This document shows, one piece after another, positions 43,552 through 50,358 of a stretch of 50,358 nt of DNA. The DNA is taken from assembly GCF_000614145.1 (NCBI RefSeq), contig NZ_BAKK01000033.1, positions 1 to 50,358 of the forward strand. The letters are read 5' to 3'. The translations under genes and the position numbers were made by a program. Under the pieces are notes generated by a model. It searched no databases. It was given only the letters and a program-made list of their open reading frames with translations, and was not told where the DNA came from. Every line of letters begins with the position of its first letter. Position 1 is the first letter of the stretch. This DNA comes from Bacteroides faecichinchillae JCM 17102. GTDB lineage: Bacteria > Bacteroidota > Bacteroidia > Bacteroidales > Bacteroidaceae.

Positions 43552-44532
43552 ATGAAGAAAATAATATTTTTATTTGCTTGTTTACTGGCATTTATGGCAA
43601 CGGGCTTGGAAGCTCAGGAGATACAGCCTATATCAGCGGATTCAGCTTATGGAGTAGTTCATATTTCTGTTTGTAACTTGCGTGAGGAAGGTAAATTTAC
43701 TTCGGGAATGAGTACACAGGCCTTACTGGGTATGCCAGTGAAAGTACGGCAATATACAGGATGGTATGAGATTCAAACGCCGGATGATTATACCGGATGG
43801 GTGCATCGTATGGTGATTACTCCTATGTCTAGAGAGAAATATGATAGGTGGAATCGTGCGGAAAAGGTGGTGGTGACTTCTCATTATGGTTTTGCATATG
43901 AGAAACCGAATGAACATTCGCAGGTTGTGTCGGATGTAGTAGCAGGTAATCGTTTGAAATGGGAGGGAAACAAGGGACATTTTTATAAGGTTTCTTATCC
44001 GGATGGTCGGCAGGCTTATTTGTCTAAGTCTATATCAAAGCGTGAATCTGAATGGAGAGCTTCGTTAAAACAGGATGTGGAAAGTATAATTCAAACTGCT
44101 TATTCTATGATAGGTATTCCGTATCTGTGGGCAGGAACTTCTTCAAAAGGAGTAGATTGCAGTGGGTTGGTACGTACAGTTCTTTTTATGCATGATATTA
44201 TTATTCCTCGGGATGCATCACAGCAAGCGTATGTGGGGGAGCGCATCGAGATTGATCCTGATTTTACGAATGTGCAACGAGGAGATTTAGTCTTTTTCGG
44301 TCGAAAGGCTATGGTAGATTGTAAGGAGGATATCTCACACGTGGGTATTTATCTTGGAAATAGGAAGTTTATTCATGCTTTAGGTGATGTACATATTAAT
44401 AGTTTTAATCCTAAAGATAGTGACTATGACGAGTTCAATACAGGAAGATTGCTTTTTGCAGTTCGTTTCTTACCTTATATAAATAAGGAAAAAGGAATGA
44501 ATACGACAGATCACAATCCTTATTATAACTGA
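43552..44532 (+). CDS. NlpC/P60 peptidase with SH3-like domains
   Basis: Exported cysteine peptidase of 326 residues. The start at 43552 gives a clean signal peptide (MKKIIFLFACLLAFMATGLE, cut near EAQ). Two SH3b-like units follow (about 30-95 and 105-165), with YTGWYEIQTPDDYTGWVHRM and VSYPDGRQAYLSKS. The NlpC/P60 catalytic triad is Cys203 in VDCSGLV, His263 in DISHVGIYLG and His275 in FIHALGD. Such enzymes cut D-gamma-Glu to diamino-acid bonds in peptidoglycan peptides. The next gene, 91 bases on, is a dipeptide epimerase that handles the released L-Ala-Glu, the same pairing as Bacillus ykfC-ykfB. Confidence 0.93.
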   Translation: MKKIIFLFACLLAFMATGLEAQEIQPISADSAYGVVHISVCNLREEGKFTSGMSTQALLGMPVKVRQYTGWYEIQTPDDYTGWVHRMVITPMSREKYDRWNRAEKVVVTSHYGFAYEKPNEHSQVVSDVVAGNRLKWEGNKGHFYKVSYPDGRQAYLSKSISKRESEWRASLKQDVESIIQTAYSMIGIPYLWAGTSSKGVDCSGLVRTVLFMHDIIIPRDASQQAYVGERIEIDPDFTNVQRGDLVFFGRKAMVDCKEDISHVGIYLGNRKFIHALGDVHINSFNPKDSDYDEFNTGRLLFAVRFLPYINKEKGMNTTDHNPYYN

Positions 44533-44623
44533 ATAATGGAAAATTGGATGATGGATTGATGAGGTGATTGTACATATTCGTAGTCCATTTTCTGATGTTC
44601 GTTCTTAATGCTCTATTGATGAT

Positions 44624-45775
44624 ATGAAAAATAGAAGAGATTTTTTGAAAACAGCAGCTTTGGTTACTTTAGGTTCCGGACTATTTGTGCGTCAGACACT
44701 GGCCGGAGGGTCTGTTCCTTCTACCTTTAATATTAATAGAAAAGGGATAGGAGGAAAAATGAAAATGACTTATTTTCCATATGAGTTGAAATTGAGGCAT
44801 GTATTCACAGTAGCTACTTATTCGCGAACTACTACACCAGACGTGCAGGTCGAAATAGAATATGAAGGGATAACAGGATACGGAGAAGCTTCTATGCCTC
44901 CTTATTTGGGGCAGACGGTAGAGTCGGTTATGAACTTTTTAAAGAAAGTGAATCTGGAACAGTTCAACGATCCTTTTCAGTTAGAAGACATTTTGTCATA
45001 CATTGATAGCTTGTCCCCAGGTGATACAGCTGCCAAAGCGGCGGTGGATATTGCTCTTCATGATCTGGTAGGAAAACTGCTGGGAGCTCCTTGGTATAAA
45101 ATATGGGGGCTGAATAAAGAAAAAGCGCCATCTACTACTTATACGATTGGTATTGATACACCGGATGTAGTGCGTGCGAAAACAAAAGAGTGCGCAGATC
45201 AGTTTAATATATTAAAGGTGAAACTGGGGCGGGATAATGATAAGGAAATGATAGAAACCATTCGTTCTGTGACCAATCTTCCGATAGCAATAGATGCAAA
45301 TCAGGGATGGAAAGATCGCCAATATGCACTTGATATGATTCATTGGTTGAAAGAGAAAGGGATTGTGATGATAGAACAACCTATGCCGAAGGAGCAGTTG
45401 GATGACATAGCTTGGGTGACACAGCATAGTCCGTTGCCTGTGTTTGCTGATGAATCATTGCAACGGTTGGGAGATGTCGCAGCTTTGAAAGGTGTATTTA
45501 CAGGGATTAATATAAAGTTGATGAAATGTGCAGGAATGCGAGAAGCCTGGAAGATGGTAACTTTGGCACATGCACTTGGGATGCGGGTAATGGTAGGGTG
45601 TATGACAGAAACGTCATGTGCTATATCTGCAGCAGCGCAATTTTCTCCATTGGTTGATTTTGCTGATCTGGATGGCCATCTGCTTATCTCTAACGACCGT
45701 TTCAAAGGTGTTGAAGTAGTAAAGGGGAAGATTACATTGAATGATTTGCCGGGGATCGGAGTTGTCAGACTCTAG
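44624..45775 (+). CDS. Dipeptide (L-Ala-D/L-Glu) epimerase, enolase superfamily
   Basis: A 383-residue enzyme with an N-terminal Tat-like leader (MKNRRDFLKTAALVTLGSGL with twin Arg), so probably exported. The enolase-superfamily barrel shows the catalytic Lys of ILKVKLG, metal ligands in AIDANQGW, MIEQPMPKEQ and VFADESLQ, and the second catalytic Lys in GINIKLMKCAG, which marks the muconate-lactonising/dipeptide epimerase group. It would turn L-Ala-D-Glu from peptidoglycan into L-Ala-L-Glu. I recall that the B. thetaiotaomicron orthologue was characterised as an Ala-Glu epimerase. It follows the NlpC/P60 gene. The twin-Arg leader is unusual for this normally cytosolic enzyme. Confidence 0.93.
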   Translation: MKNRRDFLKTAALVTLGSGLFVRQTLAGGSVPSTFNINRKGIGGKMKMTYFPYELKLRHVFTVATYSRTTTPDVQVEIEYEGITGYGEASMPPYLGQTVESVMNFLKKVNLEQFNDPFQLEDILSYIDSLSPGDTAAKAAVDIALHDLVGKLLGAPWYKIWGLNKEKAPSTTYTIGIDTPDVVRAKTKECADQFNILKVKLGRDNDKEMIETIRSVTNLPIAIDANQGWKDRQYALDMIHWLKEKGIVMIEQPMPKEQLDDIAWVTQHSPLPVFADESLQRLGDVAALKGVFTGINIKLMKCAGMREAWKMVTLAHALGMRVMVGCMTETSCAISAAAQFSPLVDFADLDGHLLISNDRFKGVEVVKGKITLNDLPGIGVVRL

Positions 45776-45994
45776 TCTTACGGAATGAATGTCAGAGTGT
45801 TAAAGATGGCTGTCATACAATGAATGTAAATTTGTCAGGTGTTGTCGTTAAGCGCTGTTAAGCTCTAAATATTCTCTGTTAAAAGAGGACAAAAAAGAGT
45901 GACAAGTGAAATAAGTGAACGGATTTTGTTATTATTTTAACGTCGTAAAAGTTAAAACTATGTCGAATATTAACATTTTAAAGATTTATAAATC

Positions 45995-47539
45995 ATGAAA
46001 CAGACAACAAAAAACATTCTGGGAATAGGAGCAATTGTTCTTCTTAGCTCAGGAGTTGCAGGATTGACAACTTACAAATTGTTGCAATCTAACGATTCTG
46101 CCAAAGAAACCTCATTTAATGAGATTTTTCAGCAGAATCCTAATGTGAAATTGGCTGCTTTTGATGCAATTAATGCTCAGCCGGTTGATCTGACACAAGC
46201 TGCAGAAAATTCACTTCATGCTGTCGTACATATAAGATCTACTCAAGAAGCTAAAACTCAAACGGTAGATGTGCGTGATCCTTTTGCTGAAATATTTGGA
46301 GATATATTTGGTGGCGGTGGAAGACAGCAGCGTCAGATACAATCTCAGCCTCGTGTAGGATTTGGTTCTGGAGTCATTATTTCCAAAGACGGATATATCG
46401 TAACGAATAATCATGTAATTGAAGGAGCTGATGAAATTATCGTGAAGTTGAATGATAATCGTGAGTATAAAGGACGGATCATTGGTACCGATCCAAGTAC
46501 TGACCTTGCATTGGTAAAAGTGGAAGGTGATGATTTGCCTACTATTCCGGTAGGTGACTCTGAGGCACTGAAAGTAGGAGAGTGGGTATTGGCAGTAGGT
46601 AATCCATTCAATCTTAACTCTACTGTAACTGCCGGTATCGTAAGTGCAAAGGCTCGTTCTTTGGGAGTATACAATAAGGGTATTGAATCTTTTATTCAAA
46701 CGGATGCTGCTATTAATCAAGGTAATAGTGGTGGGGCTTTGGTAAATGCCAAAGGTGAATTAGTGGGTATTAACTCAGTACTTTCTTCACCAACAGGAGC
46801 TTATGCTGGATATGGTTTTGCTATTCCAACCAGTATTATGACTAAAGTTATCGCTGACTTGAAACAATATGGAACTGTACAGCGTGCATTACTTGGTATT
46901 AGTGGTGCTCCTATCGGTAGCAGTCTGATGGATGATAAACAGCCGATCGATAAATCTGGTAAGACACTGGGTGATAAGGCTAAAGAACTAGGTGTAGTTG
47001 AAGGTGTATGGGTTAGAGAGATCGTTGATGGTGGTTCTGCTGCTGGAGCTGACATAAAAGTAGATGATGTAATTATCGGTCTGGATAATAAGAAGGTGAA
47101 GAATATGGCTGACTTGCAGGAAGCTATTGCTAAACATCGTCCGGGTGATAAAGTAACTGTGAAGTTGATTCGTGACAAGAAAGAAAAATCTGTTGATGTT
47201 ACTTTGAAGAATGAACAAGGTACTACTAAGATAGTGAAAGAAGCTGGCATGGAAATTCTGGGTGCTGCTTTCAAAGAATTACCGGATGATTTGAAAAAAC
47301 AATTGAACTTGGGCTATGGTCTGCAAGTGACGGGTGTTTCTTCTGGTAAGATGGATGATGCCGGAGTCCGTAAAGGTTTCATTATTCTGAAAGCAAACGA
47401 TCAACCAATGCGTAAAGTCAGTGATCTGGAAGAAGTAATGAAAGCTGCTGTGAAATCTCCAAACCAGGTATTGTTCCTGACTGGTGTATTCCCTTCAGGT
47501 AAACGCGGATATTTTGCAGTAGATTTGACACAAGAATAG
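45995..47539 (+). CDS. htrA: Do/DegP-type periplasmic serine protease (HtrA family)
   Basis: A 514-residue periplasmic quality-control protease. Residues 1-30 hold a signal or anchor helix (NILGIGAIVLLSSGVAGLTT). The trypsin-like domain has the triad His140 in VTNNHVIEG, Asp170 in DPSTDLALVKVE and Ser245 in NQGNSGGALVN. Two PDZ domains follow (about 300-400 and 415-510), including VREIVDGGSAAGADIKVDDV and GLQVTGVSSGKMDDAGVRKG. A Gly-rich insert (FGDIFGGGGRQQRQIQSQ) before the first strand is the loop LA equivalent. It lies between the epimerase and rpoD and ends at a strong terminator. Confidence 0.95.
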   Translation: MKQTTKNILGIGAIVLLSSGVAGLTTYKLLQSNDSAKETSFNEIFQQNPNVKLAAFDAINAQPVDLTQAAENSLHAVVHIRSTQEAKTQTVDVRDPFAEIFGDIFGGGGRQQRQIQSQPRVGFGSGVIISKDGYIVTNNHVIEGADEIIVKLNDNREYKGRIIGTDPSTDLALVKVEGDDLPTIPVGDSEALKVGEWVLAVGNPFNLNSTVTAGIVSAKARSLGVYNKGIESFIQTDAAINQGNSGGALVNAKGELVGINSVLSSPTGAYAGYGFAIPTSIMTKVIADLKQYGTVQRALLGISGAPIGSSLMDDKQPIDKSGKTLGDKAKELGVVEGVWVREIVDGGSAAGADIKVDDVIIGLDNKKVKNMADLQEAIAKHRPGDKVTVKLIRDKKEKSVDVTLKNEQGTTKIVKEAGMEILGAAFKELPDDLKKQLNLGYGLQVTGVSSGKMDDAGVRKGFIILKANDQPMRKVSDLEEVMKAAVKSPNQVLFLTGVFPSGKRGYFAVDLTQE

Positions 47540-47585
47540 TTTTTCAGTTAGGTCATAAGATTGTAAGATAAGCTAATGAATTAGA

Positions 47586-47625
47586 AAAAAGGATGTCGGC
47601 AATCAACTTGTTGACATCCTTTTTG
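47586..47625 (+). terminator. Intrinsic terminator after htrA
   Basis: AAAAAGGATGTC (47586-47597) is the exact reverse complement of GACATCCTTTTT (47613-47624), followed by G and T residues. It insulates rpoD from htrA. Confidence 0.9.
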
Positions 47626-47665
47626 TTTCAATAGTTGAAAAATATAGTGAAAAAGTTGCGTATAG

Positions 47666-47699
47666 TTTGCTTATTAACAAATAAATTGTCGTAACTTTG
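47666..47699 (+). promoter_or_regulatory. -33/-7 promoter of rpoD
   Basis: TTTG at 47666-47669 and TAACTTTG at 47692-47699 are separated by 22 bases. The -7 box lies 24 bases before the rpoD ATG at 47723. Confidence 0.75.
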
Positions 47700-47722
47700 C
47701 ACACCAAATCTGTTTTTAAGGA

Positions 47723-48582
47723 ATGAGACAACTAAAGATTACCAAAAGTATCACTAACAGAGAGAGCGCTTCTCTTGACAAGTATTTGCAGGAAATCGGT
47801 CGTGAAGACTTATTACTGTCGAAGAAGAGGTGGAGCTCGCTCAGCGTATTCGTAAAGGTGACCGTGTGGCGTTGGAGAAATTGACACGTGCCAATCTTCG
47901 TTTCGTCGTATCTGTAGCTAAGCAGTACCAGAACCAAGGTTTGAGTTTGCCTGACTTAATTAATGAGGGCAATTTAGGACTGATTAAAGCTGCCGAAAAG
48001 TTTGATGAAACACGTGGATTTAAATTTATCAGTTACGCTGTATGGTGGATTCGTCAGTCTATTCTGCAAGCATTAGCAGAGCAGTCGCGTATCGTTCGTC
48101 TTCCTTTGAATCAAGTCGGTTCTCTGAATAAGATCAGTAAGGCCTTCTCTAAGTTCGAACAAGAAAATGAACGGCGTCCGTCTCCTGAGGAGCTGGCAGA
48201 TGAACTGGAAATCCCTGTTGATAAAATCTCTGATACATTAAAGGTATCCGGCCGTCATATTTCGGTGGATGCACCTTTTGTGGAAGGAGAGGATAACAGT
48301 TTGCTGGATGTGCTGGTAAACGATGATTCGCCTATGGCGGACCGTTCTCTGGTAAATGAGTCTCTTGCGAGGGAAATTGATAGAGCTCTTTCTACGTTAA
48401 CCGATAGGGAAAAAGAAATCATTCAGATGTTTTTCGGTATCGGACAACAAGAAATGACATTGGAAGAAATCGGCGATAAGTTTGGTCTCACACGTGAGCG
48501 CGTTCGTCAGATTAAAGAAAAAGCAATTAGAAGACTAAGACAAAGTAATCGTAGTAAATTGCTCAAATCTTACTTGGGATAA
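47723..48582 (+). CDS. rpoD: Primary sigma factor RpoD (sigma-ABfr type), frameshifted near 47810
   Basis: Housekeeping sigma factor of about 286 residues once one base is restored. The ATG at 47723 gives [20 protein letters not shown]; the frame breaks after YLQEIGRED and needs one base before TTATTACTG to read [18 protein letters not shown]. Region 2 is complete ([20 protein letters not shown] then [15 protein letters not shown]), region 3 follows, and region 4 has the helix-turn-helix [20 protein letters not shown]. There is no region 1.1, and the length matches the short primary sigma factor described in Bacteroidota, which reads the -33/-7 promoters seen through this window. Because this gene is essential, the break must be a sequence error or the start must be rescued in some other way. 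Confidence 0.93.
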
Positions 48583-48618
48583 GTAAGGAATATCAGTTTC
48601 TAAAAGAAAAAAGAATTT

Positions 48619-48669
48619 AAGCTGCATAAGTTCATTCTTCGTTTGAAGAAGTACTTATGTGGCTTTTTA
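48619..48669 (+). terminator. Terminator after rpoD
   Basis: A long hairpin: AAGC-TG-CATAAGT (from 48619) pairs with ACTTATG-TG-GCTT (to 48665), with TCTTC/GAAGA closing the loop, then TTTT. It ends rpoD just before the promoter of the next gene. Confidence 0.85.
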
Positions 48670-48673
48670 TTTA

Positions 48674-48681
48674 TATCTTTG
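48674..48681 (+). promoter_or_regulatory. -7 promoter box for the L,D-transpeptidase-like gene
   Basis: TATCTTTG followed by TCA, 28 bases before the chosen start. The same TTATCTTTGTCA-type sequence precedes the unknown gene at 49403. Confidence 0.6.
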
Positions 48682-48708
48682 TCAAGATTGTCTTATACTA
48701 TGGATTTT

Positions 48709-49326
48709 ATGAAGATTATAATTAGGCTTATTTTTGTTTTCTTGATTTTGGAAATTGGTTCTGCGGCTTATGTGAAAGGTGTGGAACCTATATCTGTATC
48801 GTCTGATGTAGAAAAACGCTTGAAAGAAAGGGCGGTTGAGGCTAAGGTGTATTGTGAGGAAAAGGGATTTGATATCAATTATTGCTTCTTGGTGGATTTT
48901 AGTATTCATTCGGGTAAGTATCGTTTTTTTATATGGGATTTTAAAGGAGATTCAGTGAAGTGTGCAAGTCTTTGCGCGCATGGATATGGTATGAAAAGTA
49001 CTGTAGATAAACCTGTTTATAGTAATGTGGAGGGAAGTCATTGCTCTTCTTTGGGGAAATATAAAGTAGGTGTACGATCGTATAGTAAGTGGGGTATAAA
49101 TGTACATTATAAGTTGCATGGACTGGAAAAGACAAATAGCAATGCTTTTAAACGTTATGTTGTGTTACATTCATATACTCCTGTACCAGCTGAAGAAGTA
49201 TATCCTTCCTATCTTGCTTTGGGAATAAGTGAAGGGTGTCCTGTGATTTGTGATTGTGTGATGAAAGAGGTAGATAAGCTACTTAAGGTGGCAAAGAAAC
49301 CTTTATTGTTATGGATATTTGAGTAG
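48709..49326 (+). CDS. Murein L,D-transpeptidase catalytic-domain-like protein (YkuD-related)
   Basis: Exported protein of 205 residues. The start at 48709 gives a signal peptide (MKIIIRLIFVFLILEIGSAA); an ATG 9 bases earlier is equally in frame, while 48643 would lie upstream of the -7 box. The catalytic pattern of the YkuD-related group is visible: VVLHSYTPVP with His154, and GISEGCPVICD with Cys177, preceded by GVRSYSKWGINVHYKLHGLE. Such proteins form or break peptide links in peptidoglycan, or attach lipoproteins. Some members of this group are peptidoglycan-recycling enzymes. Neighbouring envelope genes (NlpC/P60, epimerase, HtrA) fit that role. Confidence 0.85.
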   Translation: MKIIIRLIFVFLILEIGSAAYVKGVEPISVSSDVEKRLKERAVEAKVYCEEKGFDINYCFLVDFSIHSGKYRFFIWDFKGDSVKCASLCAHGYGMKSTVDKPVYSNVEGSHCSSLGKYKVGVRSYSKWGINVHYKLHGLEKTNSNAFKRYVVLHSYTPVPAEEVYPSYLALGISEGCPVICDCVMKEVDKLLKVAKKPLLLWIFE

Positions 49327-49373
49327 AAATGCTATTTCTTGTAGATAAATAGAGGAAATTTCTTCTTTTTTGT

Positions 49374-49381
49374 TATCTTTG
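49374..49381 (+). promoter_or_regulatory. -7 promoter box for the 133-residue unknown
   Basis: TATCTTTG followed by TCA, 22 bases before the start at 49403. It closely resembles the promoter of the preceding gene. Confidence 0.55.
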
Positions 49382-49402
49382 TCACCATAAAAATTATAGA
49401 AT

Positions 49403-49804
49403 ATGAGATTTGTAAAAATACTATTTGCGGTAACAGTGGTGTTTGCTGTGTGCTCTGCCTTTTCAATGAAAAAAGATCATGGAAAATCTGTGTATGCATT
49501 TGGAGTGGGTGCATCATTCACAGATACGATTGTTTATTTTACTGAAATTCAAAAATTGGATAGTGTGAAACTTGGTAAGGATGGGTTTCTTCCTCGTCGT
49601 GATCAGTATAGTTATCAATTAAAAAATTATCTGGAATTTAATTCATTGCAACCGAATAGTACTTGTATGATCTATTTCTCAGATAATTTAAATAAGTTGG
49701 AGAAGGAAGCAAGTAAAATTCTTGGAAAATATCGAAAATCTAAGAATGTGGTGGTACAGAAAATAGAACTTGATAAGTTTAGTTTCAAAAAGCCTGAAGA
49801 ATAA
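49403..49804 (+). CDS. Hypothetical exported protein
   Basis: I do not recognise a family. It has 133 residues; 1-21 are a probable signal peptide (MRFVKILFAVTVVFAVCSAF, a Cys at 17). The mature part has a predicted alternation of strands and helices: SVYAFGVGASFTDTIVYFTE, then an acidic-basic middle with FLPRRDQYSYQLKNYLEF, and a Lys-rich C-terminal half (NLNKLEKEASKILGKYRKSK). Its own -7 box and a strong terminator mark it as a single-gene transcript. The Cys17 could make it a lipoprotein, though the preceding A-V is not an ideal lipobox. Confidence 0.75.
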   Translation: MRFVKILFAVTVVFAVCSAFSMKKDHGKSVYAFGVGASFTDTIVYFTEIQKLDSVKLGKDGFLPRRDQYSYQLKNYLEFNSLQPNSTCMIYFSDNLNKLEKEASKILGKYRKSKNVVVQKIELDKFSFKKPEE

Positions 49805-49821
49805 AAGATGATCGTTAATAT

Positions 49822-49859
49822 AAAAAATAAGAGATGCAGATTTGCATCTCTTATTTTTT
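49822..49859. terminator. Strong bidirectional terminator after the unknown gene
   Basis: A perfect 17-bp stem, AAAAAATAAGAGATGCA (49822-49838) with its reverse complement at 49843-49859, around a 4-base loop. It is T-rich on both outward strands. Confidence 0.9.
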
Positions 49860-50161
49860 ATACCTTTAGTAACTGCTATTGTATTCCTGATTATTTCTTT
49901 TATTGACTGCCATGTGAATGATGATGAAAAGTTATCCCTTTTCAATTTAGGGAGTGGGTAGTTCATACTATTTTAATATAAAGCTTTTCTATACTATATT
50001 ATGTGTGTATATGGTGATAGCTATGTTATGCTTGTATAGTAGTGACTATGTATGATTAGCTTTTGTATTTATTATACTATAAAAATGATATATAATACAA
50101 CTGTTAATCAATGATTTATAGTAAACTTGCAAAAAAACTTTAGAAAAAAGTGTTAGATATA
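49860..50161. other. A/T-rich gap without a gene
   Basis: About 300 bases of A/T-rich sequence between the terminator and the tandem promoters. I see no gene; runs such as TATACTATATTATG and TTATACTATAAAA recur but form no clean repeat. Confidence 0.6.
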
Positions 50162-50193
50162 TTTGGAAGTTATATGTAAAGTCTATACTTTTG
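50162..50193 (+). promoter_or_regulatory. Strong promoter, first of a tandem pair (rRNA-operon type)
   Basis: TTTGGAAGTTA at 50162 holds the -33 box; TACTTTTG at 50186-50193 is the -7 box, with 20 bases between. GCACCCGCTTTGC follows. It closely resembles the promoter 123 bases downstream and promoters upstream of rRNA operons in Bacteroides. Confidence 0.75.
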
Positions 50194-50284
50194 CACCCGC
50201 TTTGCAAGAGTAACAAGGCGTAATGATTGACATTCTGTTAGAAAATAAGGTTTTCAAAAATAAAATAAAAAACTTTAGGAAAAG

Positions 50285-50317
50285 TTTGGAAGTTAAATAA
50301 AAAAGTCCTTATCTTTG
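50285..50317 (+). promoter_or_regulatory. Strong promoter, second of a tandem pair (rRNA-operon type)
   Basis: TTTGGAAGTTA at 50285 holds the -33 box; TATCTTTG at 50310-50317 is the -7 box, with 21 bases between, then GCATCCGCTTTTGC. The sequence after it (AAAGCGACGGACAGAAGTCA) looks like an rRNA leader; the 16S gene would lie just past the window. That last step is inference. Confidence 0.75.
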
Positions 50318-50358
50318 CATCCGCTTTTGCTTTGAAAGCGACGGACAGAAGTCACGTT

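Noticed and set aside
1..50358. tRNA genes and insertion sequences
   Set aside because: I looked for cloverleaf cores and for transposase genes and saw none that I could support by eye.

Overview
The window comes from a Bacteroides chromosome (Bacteroidota). Four things point there. Promoters carry the Bacteroides -7 box TAnnTTTG, often with a TTTG box about 20 bp upstream. The primary sigma factor is a short form of about 286 residues, the type known as sigma-ABfr. The RNase P RNA has the Bacteroides sequence. Many families are Bacteroides-typical: DUF4494, DUF3078, DUF4248, the 'smalltalk' peptide, VirE-N/DUF3987 proteins and tricorn-like S41 peptidases. The order NlpC/P60 - dipeptide epimerase - HtrA - RpoD matches my memory of the B. 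thetaiotaomicron BT_1314 to BT_1311 neighbourhood, but I could not check this.

Layout. 1-7865: the 3' end of a capsular polysaccharide locus on the + strand, very AT-rich. It holds a pyruvyl transferase end, four family 2 glycosyltransferases, an EpsG-like polymerase, a family 4 glycosyltransferase and a WecA/TagO-type initiating transferase. 7880-12430: a compact accessory cassette with DUF4248, endolysin-like amidase, 33-residue smalltalk peptide, HU-like protein, VirE-N/DUF3987 ATPase and a divergent 119-residue unknown; it is full of inverted repeats, including a perfect 35-bp pair 1.4 kb apart. 12551-18039: housekeeping genes ridA, folC, phoH, a DHOD-like protein, a YggS-type PLP protein and DUF4494. 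18369-20692: a putative channel with membrane segments, two Rossmann folds and a RyR domain. 21000-27322: HdeD, tpx, DUF3078, DedA, TPR, glnS. 27372-31938: the divergent pstS / pstC-pstA-pstB-phoU phosphate system with a Pho-box-like direct repeat, followed by a candidate small RNA with its own promoter and terminator near 32126-32215. 32409-35497: LytTR/LytS-type two-component pair, riboflavin synthase, nitroreductase. 35498-36118: a repeat-rich non-coding stretch. 36119-43044: tricorn-like peptidase, YihY, GH127-type glycosidase. 43088-43455: rnpB. 43552-49804: a cell-envelope cluster (NlpC/P60, dipeptide epimerase, HtrA), rpoD, an L,D-transpeptidase-like protein and an unknown. The window ends in two tandem strong promoters of the type that precede Bacteroides rRNA operons.

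A caution for the whole window: at least ten genes are interrupted by single-base indels, nearly all in homopolymers. One of them is rpoD, which must be intact in a living cell. The simplest reading is that the consensus has residual indel errors. I therefore annotate these genes as whole coding regions with a marked frameshift and do not call them decayed genes.

Best candidates for undescribed biology: the capsule-adjacent cassette with its 35-bp inverted repeats and lysis-like peptide/amidase pair (7.9-12.4 kb), the RyR-tipped channel-like protein (18.4-20.7 kb), and the candidate small RNA after phoU (about 32.1-32.2 kb).
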